Shown here: piece after piece, positions 1 to 8,148 of the stretch
Position numbering within the stretch: position 1 is the stretch's first letter
Layout: every line of letters begins with the position of its first letter
Notes under the pieces: model-generated
Told to the model about the DNA's origin: nothing
Database searches by the model: none
Seen by the model: the letters and a program-made list of their open reading frames with translations, nothing else
DNA from: a bacterium
Lineage (GTDB): Bacteria; Vulcanimicrobiota; Vulcanimicrobiia; Vulcanimicrobiales; Vulcanimicrobiaceae
Assembly (NCBI GenBank): GCA_021832345.1
Contig: JAKBKY010000006.1
Coordinates: forward strand, 80,611-144,610
DNA: 64,000 bases
Direction: 5' to 3'
Made by a program: the position numbers and the translations under genes

Positions 1-846
1 CGCCGACGTATTCTCCATTCCACCGAAGATGAAATCGCTGACCGCAATCTGCGAATAACGAGCAAACGGATATGCGGTCCCCAGCTTCTCTTCGAAAAGT
101 TCGATCATCCTCGGCGTGTTGCCGAAGGACCGCCCTCCGTCGTCACGACGGCCGGGCAATACATAGTAGAAGACCGGCACCCCATTCTTGCCCACCGTCC
201 CCTGCTCGACTTCGAGGAACGGCCCCACCACCAGCGTCATCAGGTAGGTGGCATGGGGCACCTTCTGCTCGTAGCGAAAGATGGTGTGCGCGCCTTCATC
301 GCGCCGCTCGACCAGCGCTCCATTGGCCAATGCAAACTGCCCAACAGGAACGATGATCGTGGTGGATGTCGTTTGTTTCTCATGTGGATAGTCTAAGCAG
401 GGGAACCAGTATCGAGCGTTTTCATCTTGGCTCTGGGTCCACAGATGCGCGATCCTTTCGGGATACCCGGTGTTCGGCTCCACAAAGAATAGACCGGCAC
501 GCGGCCGTTGCGCGCGATACGTCACCGAAAATGTCGCGTGGCTCCCGGCTGCAATAGCCGGCTTGAACGTAAGCGTCAGCTTGCCGTCGCGATGATGGAA
601 GGGCACCGCCTGCCCCTCGCACTCGACCCGCGTAATCTGCAGATCGACGGCATCCAGCGACAGTTGGATGACATCCTCGTCGAGCGCTTGCACGGTGGTC
701 GTGCATATCCCATCGAGCGTCTGCGCGCCGAGATCCGGTTGAAGACGTAAGTCGATATGTTCGACGTCGACCGTCTTGTCCGGACCATATTGCAAGCGTG
801 CCCCCGGCAGGGCGAAACTCCGGTGTGCCTCATCGATAAACGCCAT
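1..846 (-). CDS. M1 family metallo-aminopeptidase, N-terminal part (runs off the window)
   Basis: Reading leftwards from an ATG at 846, the frame stays open for 282 codons to the window edge, so only the N-terminal part is present. The translation has the beta-rich saddle domain typical of M1 (gluzincin) aminopeptidases: the segment PCLDYPHEKQTT near residue 155 and the substrate-binding exopeptidase motif GGMEN at the very end. The HExxH zinc site should follow just outside the window. M1 enzymes trim N-terminal residues from peptides. No signal peptide is visible, so a cytosolic location is likely. The gene starts 8 bases after the SDR gene ends, so the two probably share a transcript. The start lacks a strong ribosome site. 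Confidence 0.88.
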   Translation of the reverse strand, partial: MAFIDEAHRSFALPGARLQYGPDKTVDVEHIDLRLQPDLGAQTLDGICTTTVQALDEDVIQLSLDAVDLQITRVECEGQAVPFHHRDGKLTLTFKPAIAAGSHATFSVTYRAQRPRAGLFFVEPNTGYPERIAHLWTQSQDENARYWFPCLDYPHEKQTTSTTIIVPVGQFALANGALVERRDEGAHTIFRYEQKVPHATYLMTLVVGPFLEVEQGTVGKNGVPVFYYVLPGRRDDGGRSFGNTPRMIELFEEKLGTAYPFARYSQIAVSDFIFGGMENTSA

Positions 847-854
847 GAGGAGCG

Positions 855-1598
855 TTAGGTTCGCTCGTACGCCCCGAGCAACCCCCCGGTGACGCTAAGG
901 ACGGCCCCGGTGACGAAGTCACGATCCGGATCAACGAGAAAGCGCACCGCCGCCGCGACATCCTCTCCGGTGCCCGGTCGTCCGACGGGATTCTTTGCCG
1001 TACGAGCGCGAGCCTCAACCTGCGAAAGCGACTTTTCGCGGATGTCTCCGGGTTCGACGACGTTCACGGTAACTCCATGCGGCGCTTCCTCGAGCGCCAG
1101 CGTCCGCGCGAACGCTACAAGCGCACTCTTGGCCGCAAGGTGGAGCGACAGGCCGACCGCAGGGCGAGTGACGCTGGAACCGTTGGCTCCGAAGAGTACG
1201 ATGCGACCAAACTGCCGCTGCCGCATGGACGGCAGCACGGCCTGGACCGCCAGAAGTGCGCTGCGCACGTTGCCGTCGAACATCTCGCGATACGCATCCA
1301 TTGTCATCTCGGCGAATCGACCGACGACCATCGGCCCGACACCATGCACGAGGACATCGAAAGGGCCATCGCCGACGACGATCTGCGCAAGGGTCACCCG
1401 CAAGCCGGCCGCATCGCCGAGAAAATCAACTCGGTGCGCACCCGCCGCGACGCCGTTCGAGGCGATCTCATCGAGGATGCTCTGGGGCGAGGCGTTGCGA
1501 TAGGTGAGTACGATGCGCTCGAATCCGCCTCCGCGGGCCAGACTCACGGCAACGGCAGCCGCCAGGCCCTTGGCCGCACCGGTGACGAGCGCATTCAT
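855..1598 (-). CDS. SDR-family oxidoreductase with altered catalytic residues
   Basis: A 247-residue Rossmann-fold protein of the classical short-chain dehydrogenase/reductase family. The N-terminal nucleotide motif TGAAKGL is at residues 6-12, and the C-terminal end (GRPGTGEDVAAAVRFL, then FVTGAVLSVTGG) matches the family. Two active-site features are off. The usual NNAG stretch reads VHGVG near residue 84-88. The YxxxK catalytic pair reads HLAAK, with His153 where Tyr is expected and Lys157 retained. Length and overall fold are normal, so this is not a truncation. It may have shifted or lost redox chemistry. The substrate cannot be named. It lies just upstream of the M1 aminopeptidase gene. 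Confidence 0.85.
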   Translation of the reverse strand: MNALVTGAAKGLAAAVAVSLARGGGFERIVLTYRNASPQSILDEIASNGVAAGAHRVDFLGDAAGLRVTLAQIVVGDGPFDVLVHGVGPMVVGRFAEMTMDAYREMFDGNVRSALLAVQAVLPSMRQRQFGRIVLFGANGSSVTRPAVGLSLHLAAKSALVAFARTLALEEAPHGVTVNVVEPGDIREKSLSQVEARARTAKNPVGRPGTGEDVAAAVRFLVDPDRDFVTGAVLSVTGGLLGAYERT

Positions 1599-1643
1599 GC
1601 GTCACTCTTTCACCACCGGCAGGCCGATAGCCCCGTTAGCTTA

Positions 1644-4600
1644 CTAGACGCGCAAGATCAACGGCATGTCGAGCTGCGCCGCCAAGGTTCGCCGCTCGGC
1701 ACGCCGCTCCAGAGCCCCCATCCAGGTATCGTAGATCATCGGAACGAGGAAGAGCGTCAAGATGAGCGAGGAGAGCAGTCCGCCGATGATGACCGTGCCC
1801 ATCGCCTGGCGCCAGGCCGCACCCTCCGCATAGCCCAAGGCCAACGGGAGCATCCCGAAAACCATCGCACTGGTCGTCATCAAGATGGGACGAAACCGGG
1901 TTGAGGCCGCGGCCACCACAGCGTCGCGCACGCGCATCCCCCGCTTACAGAGCGTATTTGAATAGTCCACCAAGAGAATTCCATTCTTGGCGACCAAACC
2001 GAAGAGCATCACGATACCGATCATCGAGATGATGTTCAGCGACTGTCCTCCCTGTGGATCGAGTACGTGCATGACTGCCAGCGCCATAAGCGCGCCCACG
2101 AGCGCGACGGGAATCGAGAACATGATGATAAACGGCTCGATAAAGGAACCGTAGAGGATGACCATCAGCATATAGACCAGCATGAACGAGGTTGCAAGGG
2201 CTATCCCCATGTTCTGCAGCGTTTCGATCATATATTTGGTGTCACCCTGGGCTTGCAGATGGACCCCGGCCGGCAGAAAGCCCGGTTCCCGCAACTTGCG
2301 TTCCAGCGGAGCGGTCACGGCGCCGAGCGAGTATCCCGGCAAGACCCCACCTAAGACGTTCACGACGCGGCGACGATTGAGCCGCTCGATCTTCGTCGGA
2401 GCGGTTGTCCATGTAAAGCGCGCGAGGCTTGCAAGCGGCACCAGCGTTCCATCGGAGGCCCGCACCCGCGCCTGCGCGAGTTGCTGCGTTGAGGTTCGCT
2501 CCCCCTTCGGCAGTTGGACTCGCACGTCGATGAGACCGTCGCGCGTACGCACCCTCGTCGCGACTGCCCCTCCGACGGTCAACCGTGCCACTTCGGCTGC
2601 AGCGGCGGGAGAGACGCCCAAGAGCGCCGCCTTGCCCGGATCGATGTGAATCTGGAGTTGCGGGGCGCCGCCCTGCGCGTTGCTCTGCACGTTGACCGAA
2701 CCCGGTGTCTTGCGCAGATATGCGGCCACCTTCTCTGCGGCCGCGTCGATCTCGCTGTCGGGGCCCGTCAGCGCGTAGAAAATCTGCGCTCCGGAGCCTC
2801 CACCGCCATCGCCCGAGACTTGCAGATTCCCGCCCGGTGCCAGATAGGCCAGTCTGCGAATCTTGGCAATGAGGGCATTGGTATCGTGACGACGGTTGGG
2901 ATAGGTCTGGGCGTTCAACGTTGCATAGTTCCCACCCACCGACGAACCCCAGCCTGAGGGCTTGCGCCCCACCGTGGAGCTAACCGACTCGATCCCGGCG
3001 AGCTGCAATATCCCACGATCCAGCGCATCGACATAGTGCGAGGTCATGCGAATCGGCGTCCCGGGCGGATAGGTCAGCGTCATCGCGATAGCGCCGGTTT
3101 GGGTCTGTGGAACGAAGTCGAAGCTGATGCCGTGCAAGAACGGCATGACGGTTGCCAGCACCAGTGGAACTCCAAGCGTCCAGGCGGCCACCCGGCGATG
3201 CTCCCCGAACGCCCGCAGGCTTCGCAGAGCAAAGCGCGCGCCGTTGCCCAGCCATACTCCGGCACCGCGCAACGGTTGCATCGCTGCGGCGCCCGCCGTT
3301 CGAACGCGACGCGCGGAGAGATCGGTCGTCGGCAAGGTCCTGCGGAGCATCCAGCCAAGCAATGCGCCGGCCAGCAGCGCGGCCAGGGCGATGAGATCGA
3401 ACGACGCGGCGACGCGGCCGCCGGCCAAGAGCAGCAGCGCATTGACGACGAGCATCCCGCAGAGGAAGACGACGAAGTACCCATGGGCGAGCGCCTTGGG
3501 CAAAAGTCGATGCTGATAACGCGTGAGTACGCCCTCATACCAGGCGGTAAACCACGCCAACCACCTAGGCGGCTCCAGCGAGCGTTCTTTGACGCTCCAC
3601 GTAGCGGCGAGCAACGGCGTCAACGTGAAGGAGACCAAGAGTGAGAAGAGCGTGGCCAGCACCACGACGAGGCCGAACTCCTTGAGATATTCGCCGACAA
3701 TTCCCGAAAGAAACGCAATGGGAAGAAAGACCACGACATCGACCATCGTGATCGCCAGGGCCGCTCCCCCGATCTCGCTGCGGCCGTTGATCGCGGCATC
3801 CATAGGCGTTTCGCCGGCATCGCGATGCCGAGTGATGTTCTCCAAGACCACAATAGAATCGTCGACCAATATGCCGATGATCAACGATAACCCCATCATG
3901 GACATCATATCGAGATGGAATCCCAACAGGTTCATGACGATGAACGTTGAGAGAATCGAAGTGGGGATAGCCACCATGACGACCGCCGCGTTACGCCACG
4001 CATGAAGAAAGAGCATCATCACGATGGCCGTCAAGAAGATGCCCTCAAAGAGCGACTGCCATACTCCGTCCAGAGAAGCCTGCGTATAATCGGCAGGAGC
4101 GTCGATTTCGTGAATGTGGAGCTGCGGGAACTCCTGTTCGATCGTTAGGAGGTGTGCCCGAGCAATGGCAGTGGCGTGAATTTCGTCCGCATTGATGCTT
4201 CGATTGAGGCTCACGTACACGCGAGGCCGGTCGTTGTATTTGGAGATGTAGCGTTGCTCCACGTGACCGTCGATGGTCGAGGCCACATCGCCTACGCGCA
4301 GAATGCGGTTGGCGTTTCCGGGCACGGGAAGCGGAATCGAGGCTAGGTCCCTTGCATGCCGCACGTTGGCGCGGATGGCGACCGACGCTTCGCGCGTCGG
4401 TTCGTAAAGCAGGCCGCCCGGGAGATTCGCATTGTTGCCGGCGACGGCGTTGAACACATCGGGGAGCGTGGCGTTGGCGCCGGCGAGCGCCAGCGGATTC
4501 ACGTCGACGTGAAACTCACGCCGTGCGGCACCGTAGACGTCCACCGTCTGGATATCCGGAATCTCCCTGAGCAACGGCTCGAGTTGGTTCCGGACGACAT

Positions 4601-5063
4601 TACCAAGTTGCGTTGGCGAGAGCGACCTTGAACTCACCGCAAGATCGAGCAGCGGTCGATCGGCTCCATTCTTAAAGACATAGGGCGGATTGAGATCGGA
4701 GGGCATGAAGACACTGGCCGTGTTAACCCTGCGCTGCACGTTGACGGCAGCCAAATCGAGGTTCGTACCGAGCTTAAACTGCGCGACAATCGACGCCACG
4801 CCTTCTTGCGCCGTCGAGGTCAGTTGGTCGAGATGATTCATCCCGTCGATCTGGTCTTCGATCGGTTTGACGATCAGCTTCTCCATGGTGTGCGGCGAAG
4901 CGCCCGGATACCGGGCCTCGACCACGACCACGGGGAACGACGTCCCGGGAGGATTCTGGCTGCGCCCGAGCTTGAAGTACGCGATGGTGCCGAAGACGGC
5001 GAGCGCAACGAAAACCATCGCCGTAACAACCGGTCGACTCAAAGCAAAGCGGGTCAGCCACAC
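1644..5063 (-). CDS. RND-family (HAE1/AcrB-like) efflux transporter with extra membrane insertion
   Basis: An inner-membrane proton-driven pump of about 1139 residues. The N-terminus (LTRFALSRPVVTAM), the TM2-TM6 block (LGFHLDMMSMMGLSLIIGI, then DDSIVVLEN with the proton-relay Asp pair) and the C-terminal block (GLVAKNGILLVDYSN) are classical. I chose the GTG at 5063 because a GGAGG lies 10 bases upstream and it begins directly before the conserved N-terminus; a longer reading starts at 5138. Between TM6 and the usual TM7 there are about 100 extra residues with two further hydrophobic stretches, so TM7 looks duplicated. No periplasmic adaptor or outer-membrane channel gene is adjacent, so its partners must lie elsewhere. 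The substrate is unknown. Confidence 0.93.
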   Translation of the reverse strand: MWLTRFALSRPVVTAMVFVALAVFGTIAYFKLGRSQNPPGTSFPVVVVEARYPGASPHTMEKLIVKPIEDQIDGMNHLDQLTSTAQEGVASIVAQFKLGTNLDLAAVNVQRRVNTASVFMPSDLNPPYVFKNGADRPLLDLAVSSRSLSPTQLGNVVRNQLEPLLREIPDIQTVDVYGAARREFHVDVNPLALAGANATLPDVFNAVAGNNANLPGGLLYEPTREASVAIRANVRHARDLASIPLPVPGNANRILRVGDVASTIDGHVEQRYISKYNDRPRVYVSLNRSINADEIHATAIARAHLLTIEQEFPQLHIHEIDAPADYTQASLDGVWQSLFEGIFLTAIVMMLFLHAWRNAAVVMVAIPTSILSTFIVMNLLGFHLDMMSMMGLSLIIGILVDDSIVVLENITRHRDAGETPMDAAINGRSEIGGAALAITMVDVVVFLPIAFLSGIVGEYLKEFGLVVVLATLFSLLVSFTLTPLLAATWSVKERSLEPPRWLAWFTAWYEGVLTRYQHRLLPKALAHGYFVVFLCGMLVVNALLLLAGGRVAASFDLIALAALLAGALLGWMLRRTLPTTDLSARRVRTAGAAAMQPLRGAGVWLGNGARFALRSLRAFGEHRRVAAWTLGVPLVLATVMPFLHGISFDFVPQTQTGAIAMTLTYPPGTPIRMTSHYVDALDRGILQLAGIESVSSTVGRKPSGWGSSVGGNYATLNAQTYPNRRHDTNALIAKIRRLAYLAPGGNLQVSGDGGGGSGAQIFYALTGPDSEIDAAAEKVAAYLRKTPGSVNVQSNAQGGAPQLQIHIDPGKAALLGVSPAAAAEVARLTVGGAVATRVRTRDGLIDVRVQLPKGERTSTQQLAQARVRASDGTLVPLASLARFTWTTAPTKIERLNRRRVVNVLGGVLPGYSLGAVTAPLERKLREPGFLPAGVHLQAQGDTKYMIETLQNMGIALATSFMLVYMLMVILYGSFIEPFIIMFSIPVALVGALMALAVMHVLDPQGGQSLNIISMIGIVMLFGLVAKNGILLVDYSNTLCKRGMRVRDAVVAAASTRFRPILMTTSAMVFGMLPLALGYAEGAAWRQAMGTVIIGGLLSSLILTLFLVPMIYDTWMGALERRAERRTLAAQLDMPLILRV

Positions 5064-5185
5064 GATCCGGCATCCTCCATCGTTCTGCTCACTATACGCC
5101 GCTCGCCCACTCCGGGTTTCACCGCCGATAGGACACACTTACAACAAGAAGGACGGCGCGCCGATCGTTCGACGGCCGTCCGATA

Positions 5186-5272
5186 TGGTGCGCGAGACTG
5201 GGCTCGAACCAGCACGAGGTTGCCCCCGCTAGCCCCTCAAGCTAGTGCGTCTACCAATTCCGCCACTCGCGC
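5186..5272 (-). tRNA. tRNA-Leu (anticodon GAG)
   Basis: On the minus strand the sequence folds as a class II tRNA. The acceptor stem is GCGCGAG paired with CTCGCGC. The D-arm contains AATTGGTAGAC. The anticodon stem CTAGC/GCTAG holds loop TTGAGGG with anticodon GAG. A long variable arm (GGGGGCAACCTC) and a TGGTTCGAGCC T-arm follow. The CCA end is encoded (5186-5188). The long variable arm and the anticodon identify it as leucine tRNA reading CUU/CUC. Confidence 0.97.
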
Positions 5273-5329
5273 ATGAGGGAGATACTTCCGGCGAGCGCCC
5301 CGCATTCGAGGCGGTCGCCCCAACCCCTT

Positions 5330-6274
5330 TCAGATCCGCATATTGGGGTCGAGCGCATCGCGCAGCCCGTCCCCGATGTAGTTGATCGAAAGCACCGTCA
5401 CCAGAATGCACAGGCCCGGGAACACCGCGGCCCACCATGCGTTCTGAAGATTCGCCTGCGCATCGGAGAGCATATTCCCCCACGACGCCGTCGGCGGCTG
5501 AATCCCAAAACCCAAGAACGACAGTGTCGACTCCAACACGATCACGCTCGCCACATCGAGGGTCGCCTGGACGACGATCGGGGCGACGGCATTCGGCAGC
5601 AGGTGCCGGAAGATGATCCGCAGGTCTCCGCAGCCGATAGCCCGCGCCGCCTCGGCAAACTCCCGTTCGCGCAACGTCAGGAACGACGCACGTACCAGGC
5701 GAGCGACGTTCGGCCAAGAGAGCACTCCGATGATGAGGACGATGACGCCGAAGTTCAAGGCGGCCTTCGAGGAACTGGCGGCGACGATAGCCGTGAGCAC
5801 CAACAACAACGGCAGCAGCGGAATCGAGAGAAAGACATCCGTGACGCGCATGATGGCGTAGTCGATCCATCCGCCGTAGTAACCGGAGAGAGCGCCCAGA
5901 ATCGTGCCGATCATGATCTCCATCAGCACCGCGAAGACCCCGATCGTGAGCGAGACCCGAGCGCCGAACAGCAAGCGCGAGAGCAGATCGCGTCCCAATC
6001 CGTCGGTGCCCAAGAGATGGCCGCCGCAAGCGGTCGCACTCTGAAAACACGGTGGTAGGGCGTAGCCATGCCAATGGAAATTGTCGATGGAGTTGGGATC
6101 GAAGGGCGAGATCTGTTTGGCGAATACGGCCGCCAGAACCATGATCGTCAGGACGATCATGCCGGCCAGCGCCAGCTTATGCCGGCGAAAACGCTTCCCA
6201 AAGGTGACCTTCGAGAAGACCATGTCATCGTCGTAAGCGATGGGAGTAGGAGCGGTAGGTGCGCTTGCGGCCAT
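5330..6274 (-). CDS. ABC transporter permease, DppC/OppC type
   Basis: A 314-residue inner-membrane subunit of a peptide/nickel-type ABC importer. After a short cytosolic tail, the family N-terminal segment (KLALAGMIVLTIMVLAAVF) is followed by GTDGLGRDLLSRLLFGARVSL, the hallmark of DppC proteins. The EAA loop reads EFAEAARAIGCGDLRIIFRH near residue 205. The C-terminus has the usual GDGLRDALDPN. The start codon has AGGAG seven bases upstream, and that AGGAG overlaps the stop of the DppB-like gene, so translation is probably coupled. With its partner it makes the membrane channel. No binding protein or ATPase genes lie next to it. Confidence 0.94.
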   Translation of the reverse strand: MAASAPTAPTPIAYDDDMVFSKVTFGKRFRRHKLALAGMIVLTIMVLAAVFAKQISPFDPNSIDNFHWHGYALPPCFQSATACGGHLLGTDGLGRDLLSRLLFGARVSLTIGVFAVLMEIMIGTILGALSGYYGGWIDYAIMRVTDVFLSIPLLPLLLVLTAIVAASSSKAALNFGVIVLIIGVLSWPNVARLVRASFLTLREREFAEAARAIGCGDLRIIFRHLLPNAVAPIVVQATLDVASVIVLESTLSFLGFGIQPPTASWGNMLSDAQANLQNAWWAAVFPGLCILVTVLSINYIGDGLRDALDPNMRI

Positions 6275-6284
6275 CGTCTCGCTC

Positions 6285-7259
6285 CTAATCGTATTTCACG
6301 CGCGGATCGAGCCACGCGTAGGCAACATCTGCTAAGAGATTCGAAAAGACCACCAGAAACGCAACCAACGTAAGGTAGCCCATCAACAGCGCGATGTCGT
6401 TCTGCGTGAGGGCGTTGATAAAGAGCCGTCCCATGCCGGGCCACGCAAAGATGGTCTCGGTCACGATGGCTCCGGCGATAATGCCGGGCAACGAAAGGGC
6501 GATCACCGTCACCACCGGGATCATCGCGTTCTTCAAGCCGTGTTTGACGATGATCATCCGAGAATCGAGTCCCTTGGCGGCCGCAGTTCGCATGTAATCG
6601 GTTTTGGTGACCTCAAGCATCGACGAGCGCATGAAACGACTAAAGAGCGCCAACTGCAAGAGCGCAAGCACGATGGTCGGCAGCACCAAGTGTTCTAAGC
6701 GATCCCCAAGGTTGAAATGCTCGCCGCTGGAGAGACCGGCGGCCGGTAGCTGGATCACATAGCCAAAGGGTAGCGGAACCCCGTGCACGGCGAAGAGCAG
6801 TTGCATCATCAAGGCAAACCAGAAGACCGGCATCGACTGACCGAAGAAGGCCAGCGTCGTAATGAAGTAATCGGAGAACGAATACGGATGAATCGCCGAG
6901 AATATCCCAGCCGAGAGCCCGATGATCAACGCGACGACGAACGCCGAGCCCATCAGTTCGAGCGTAGCTGGCATCCGCTGGAGAATCGCTTGGAGCACCG
7001 GCTCGGCGTTGCTGGTCGAGTACCCGAAGTTCCCCTGCAAGACGAGCCAGAGCCAGTGCACGTAGCGAACGGGGAGCGGCTGATCCAGACCGAGGTTGTG
7101 CTTCAGCCGCGCAATATCCGCCGGCGTGATATGCGGATTCTGTAGGTATGGCGCAAGCGGCCCACCCGGAGCCTTGTCCAGGATGAGATAGAGGATCATC
7201 GAGATCAAGATGAGCAGCGGTATCGCTTGCAGCGTGCGCCGGATCGTGTAGTTGAACAG
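6285..7259 (-). CDS. ABC transporter permease, DppB/OppB type, apparent CTG start
   Basis: Partner permease of the DppC-like protein. DppB marks are clear: GLDQPLPVRYVHWLWLVLQG, GNFGYS, the EAA loop DYMRTAAAKGLDSRMIIVKH, and the ending VAYAWLDPRVKYD. The first in-frame ATG (7208) would remove half of the first membrane helix. The frame upstream reads FNYTIRRTLQAIPLLILIS, exactly the family N-terminus, and is bounded by a TAG at 7299-7301. No ATG, GTG or TTG lies in that stretch. A CTG at 7257-7259 with GGAGGG nine bases upstream is the best start. The gene follows the kce-like gene and may form one unit with it. The substrate is presumably a peptide or amino-acid derivative. Confidence 0.9.
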   Translation of the reverse strand: MFNYTIRRTLQAIPLLILISMILYLILDKAPGGPLAPYLQNPHITPADIARLKHNLGLDQPLPVRYVHWLWLVLQGNFGYSTSNAEPVLQAILQRMPATLELMGSAFVVALIIGLSAGIFSAIHPYSFSDYFITTLAFFGQSMPVFWFALMMQLLFAVHGVPLPFGYVIQLPAAGLSSGEHFNLGDRLEHLVLPTIVLALLQLALFSRFMRSSMLEVTKTDYMRTAAAKGLDSRMIIVKHGLKNAMIPVVTVIALSLPGIIAGAIVTETIFAWPGMGRLFINALTQNDIALLMGYLTLVAFLVVFSNLLADVAYAWLDPRVKYD

Positions 7260-7302
7260 GGACTCGAACCCTCCGAGGGTCTGGGAGAAGGACCGCCGCT
7301 AG

Positions 7303-8148
7303 TTAGGGTCCGAGAGCGCCTTCTCCTACCAGGATCGGCGCCAGACCGAGGATCGCGCGCGCTTGGTCCGGGGAGGCGACCGGACGACCGGCCTCCGCCG
7401 CGATGCGGGCAACGCGAGCGACCAACTCCTCGTTGCGCGCCAAGCGACCTTTTTCGTAGTACAGGTTATCTTCCAGCCCCACCCGGACGTGACCGCCCAT
7501 GGCGATTGCGGCCATCGCCATATGCAACTGCGCCCGGCCGACTCCGGCCACCGACCAGGTGCATCCGCCGGGCAGGTCTGCGACCAAATCGCAGAGGTTC
7601 GCAACGCTCGCTTCCAAACCGCCTGGAACGCCGAGCACGAAGTCGACGTGCGCAGGAAACGTCAGCAAGCCGTCTTTGGCGAGACGGCGAGCGTTGGCTA
7701 GGTGCCCCTTATCGAAAATCTCAAGCTCCGGGCGCACGCCGTATTCGTGCATACGCTTGAGGATACCGCGCATGATCGGGAAGCTGTTCTCAAAGATCTC
7801 GTCGCCGAAGTTCACCGTTCCGCAGGTGAGCGTCGCCATCTCCGGGCGCAGCGCTAAGGGTCGCGCGCGCTCGTCGGGCGACATCCCGATCGCTCCGCCG
7901 GTCGAAAATTGGACGATGAGGTCGCTCGCGCCGCGAATCGCCCGATAGGCCTGAGCAAATCGCTCGACCTCATGGGTGTTGCTGCCGTCATCGTTACGGC
8001 AATGAACGTGAACGATCGAAGCCCCGGCGTCACGGATCGCGCGCGCGGTCTCGCCGAGCGCTTGCGGCGTCACCGGCAGATAGGGCGTCTGCTCCGGGAG
8101 GACCTCCGCACCCACCGGCGCGCAGGTAATAATCAATGGCTCCATCAC
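7303..8148 (-). CDS. kce: BKACE-family enzyme (3-keto-5-aminohexanoate cleavage enzyme-like)
   Basis: A 281-residue TIM-barrel Zn enzyme of the beta-keto acid cleavage family (DUF849). These condense a beta-keto acid with acetyl-CoA to give acetoacetate and a new CoA ester. Visible marks are ITCAPVGAE at the N-terminus, the metal motif HVHCR near residue 48, QFSTGG, and LEIFDKGH. The ending VGLEDNLYYEKGRLARNEEL is characteristic. In lysine fermentation Kce cleaves 3-keto-5-aminohexanoate. That assignment is favoured here because the ATG overlaps the stop of the KamC-like gene by four bases and a KamB-like gene precedes that. BKACE paralogs act on other keto acids, so the exact substrate remains open. 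Confidence 0.88.
   Translation of the reverse strand: MMEPLIITCAPVGAEVLPEQTPYLPVTPQALGETARAIRDAGASIVHVHCRNDDGSNTHEVERFAQAYRAIRGASDLIVQFSTGGAIGMSPDERARPLALRPEMATLTCGTVNFGDEIFENSFPIMRGILKRMHEYGVRPELEIFDKGHLANARRLAKDGLLTFPAHVDFVLGVPGGLEASVANLCDLVADLPGGCTWSVAGVGRAQLHMAMAAIAMGGHVRVGLEDNLYYEKGRLARNEELVARVARIAAEAGRPVASPDQARAILGLAPILVGEGALGP

Noticed and set aside
422..833. Two minus-strand frames of 85-94 codons
   Set aside because: They overlap the M1 aminopeptidase frame, which carries clear family motifs; these have none.
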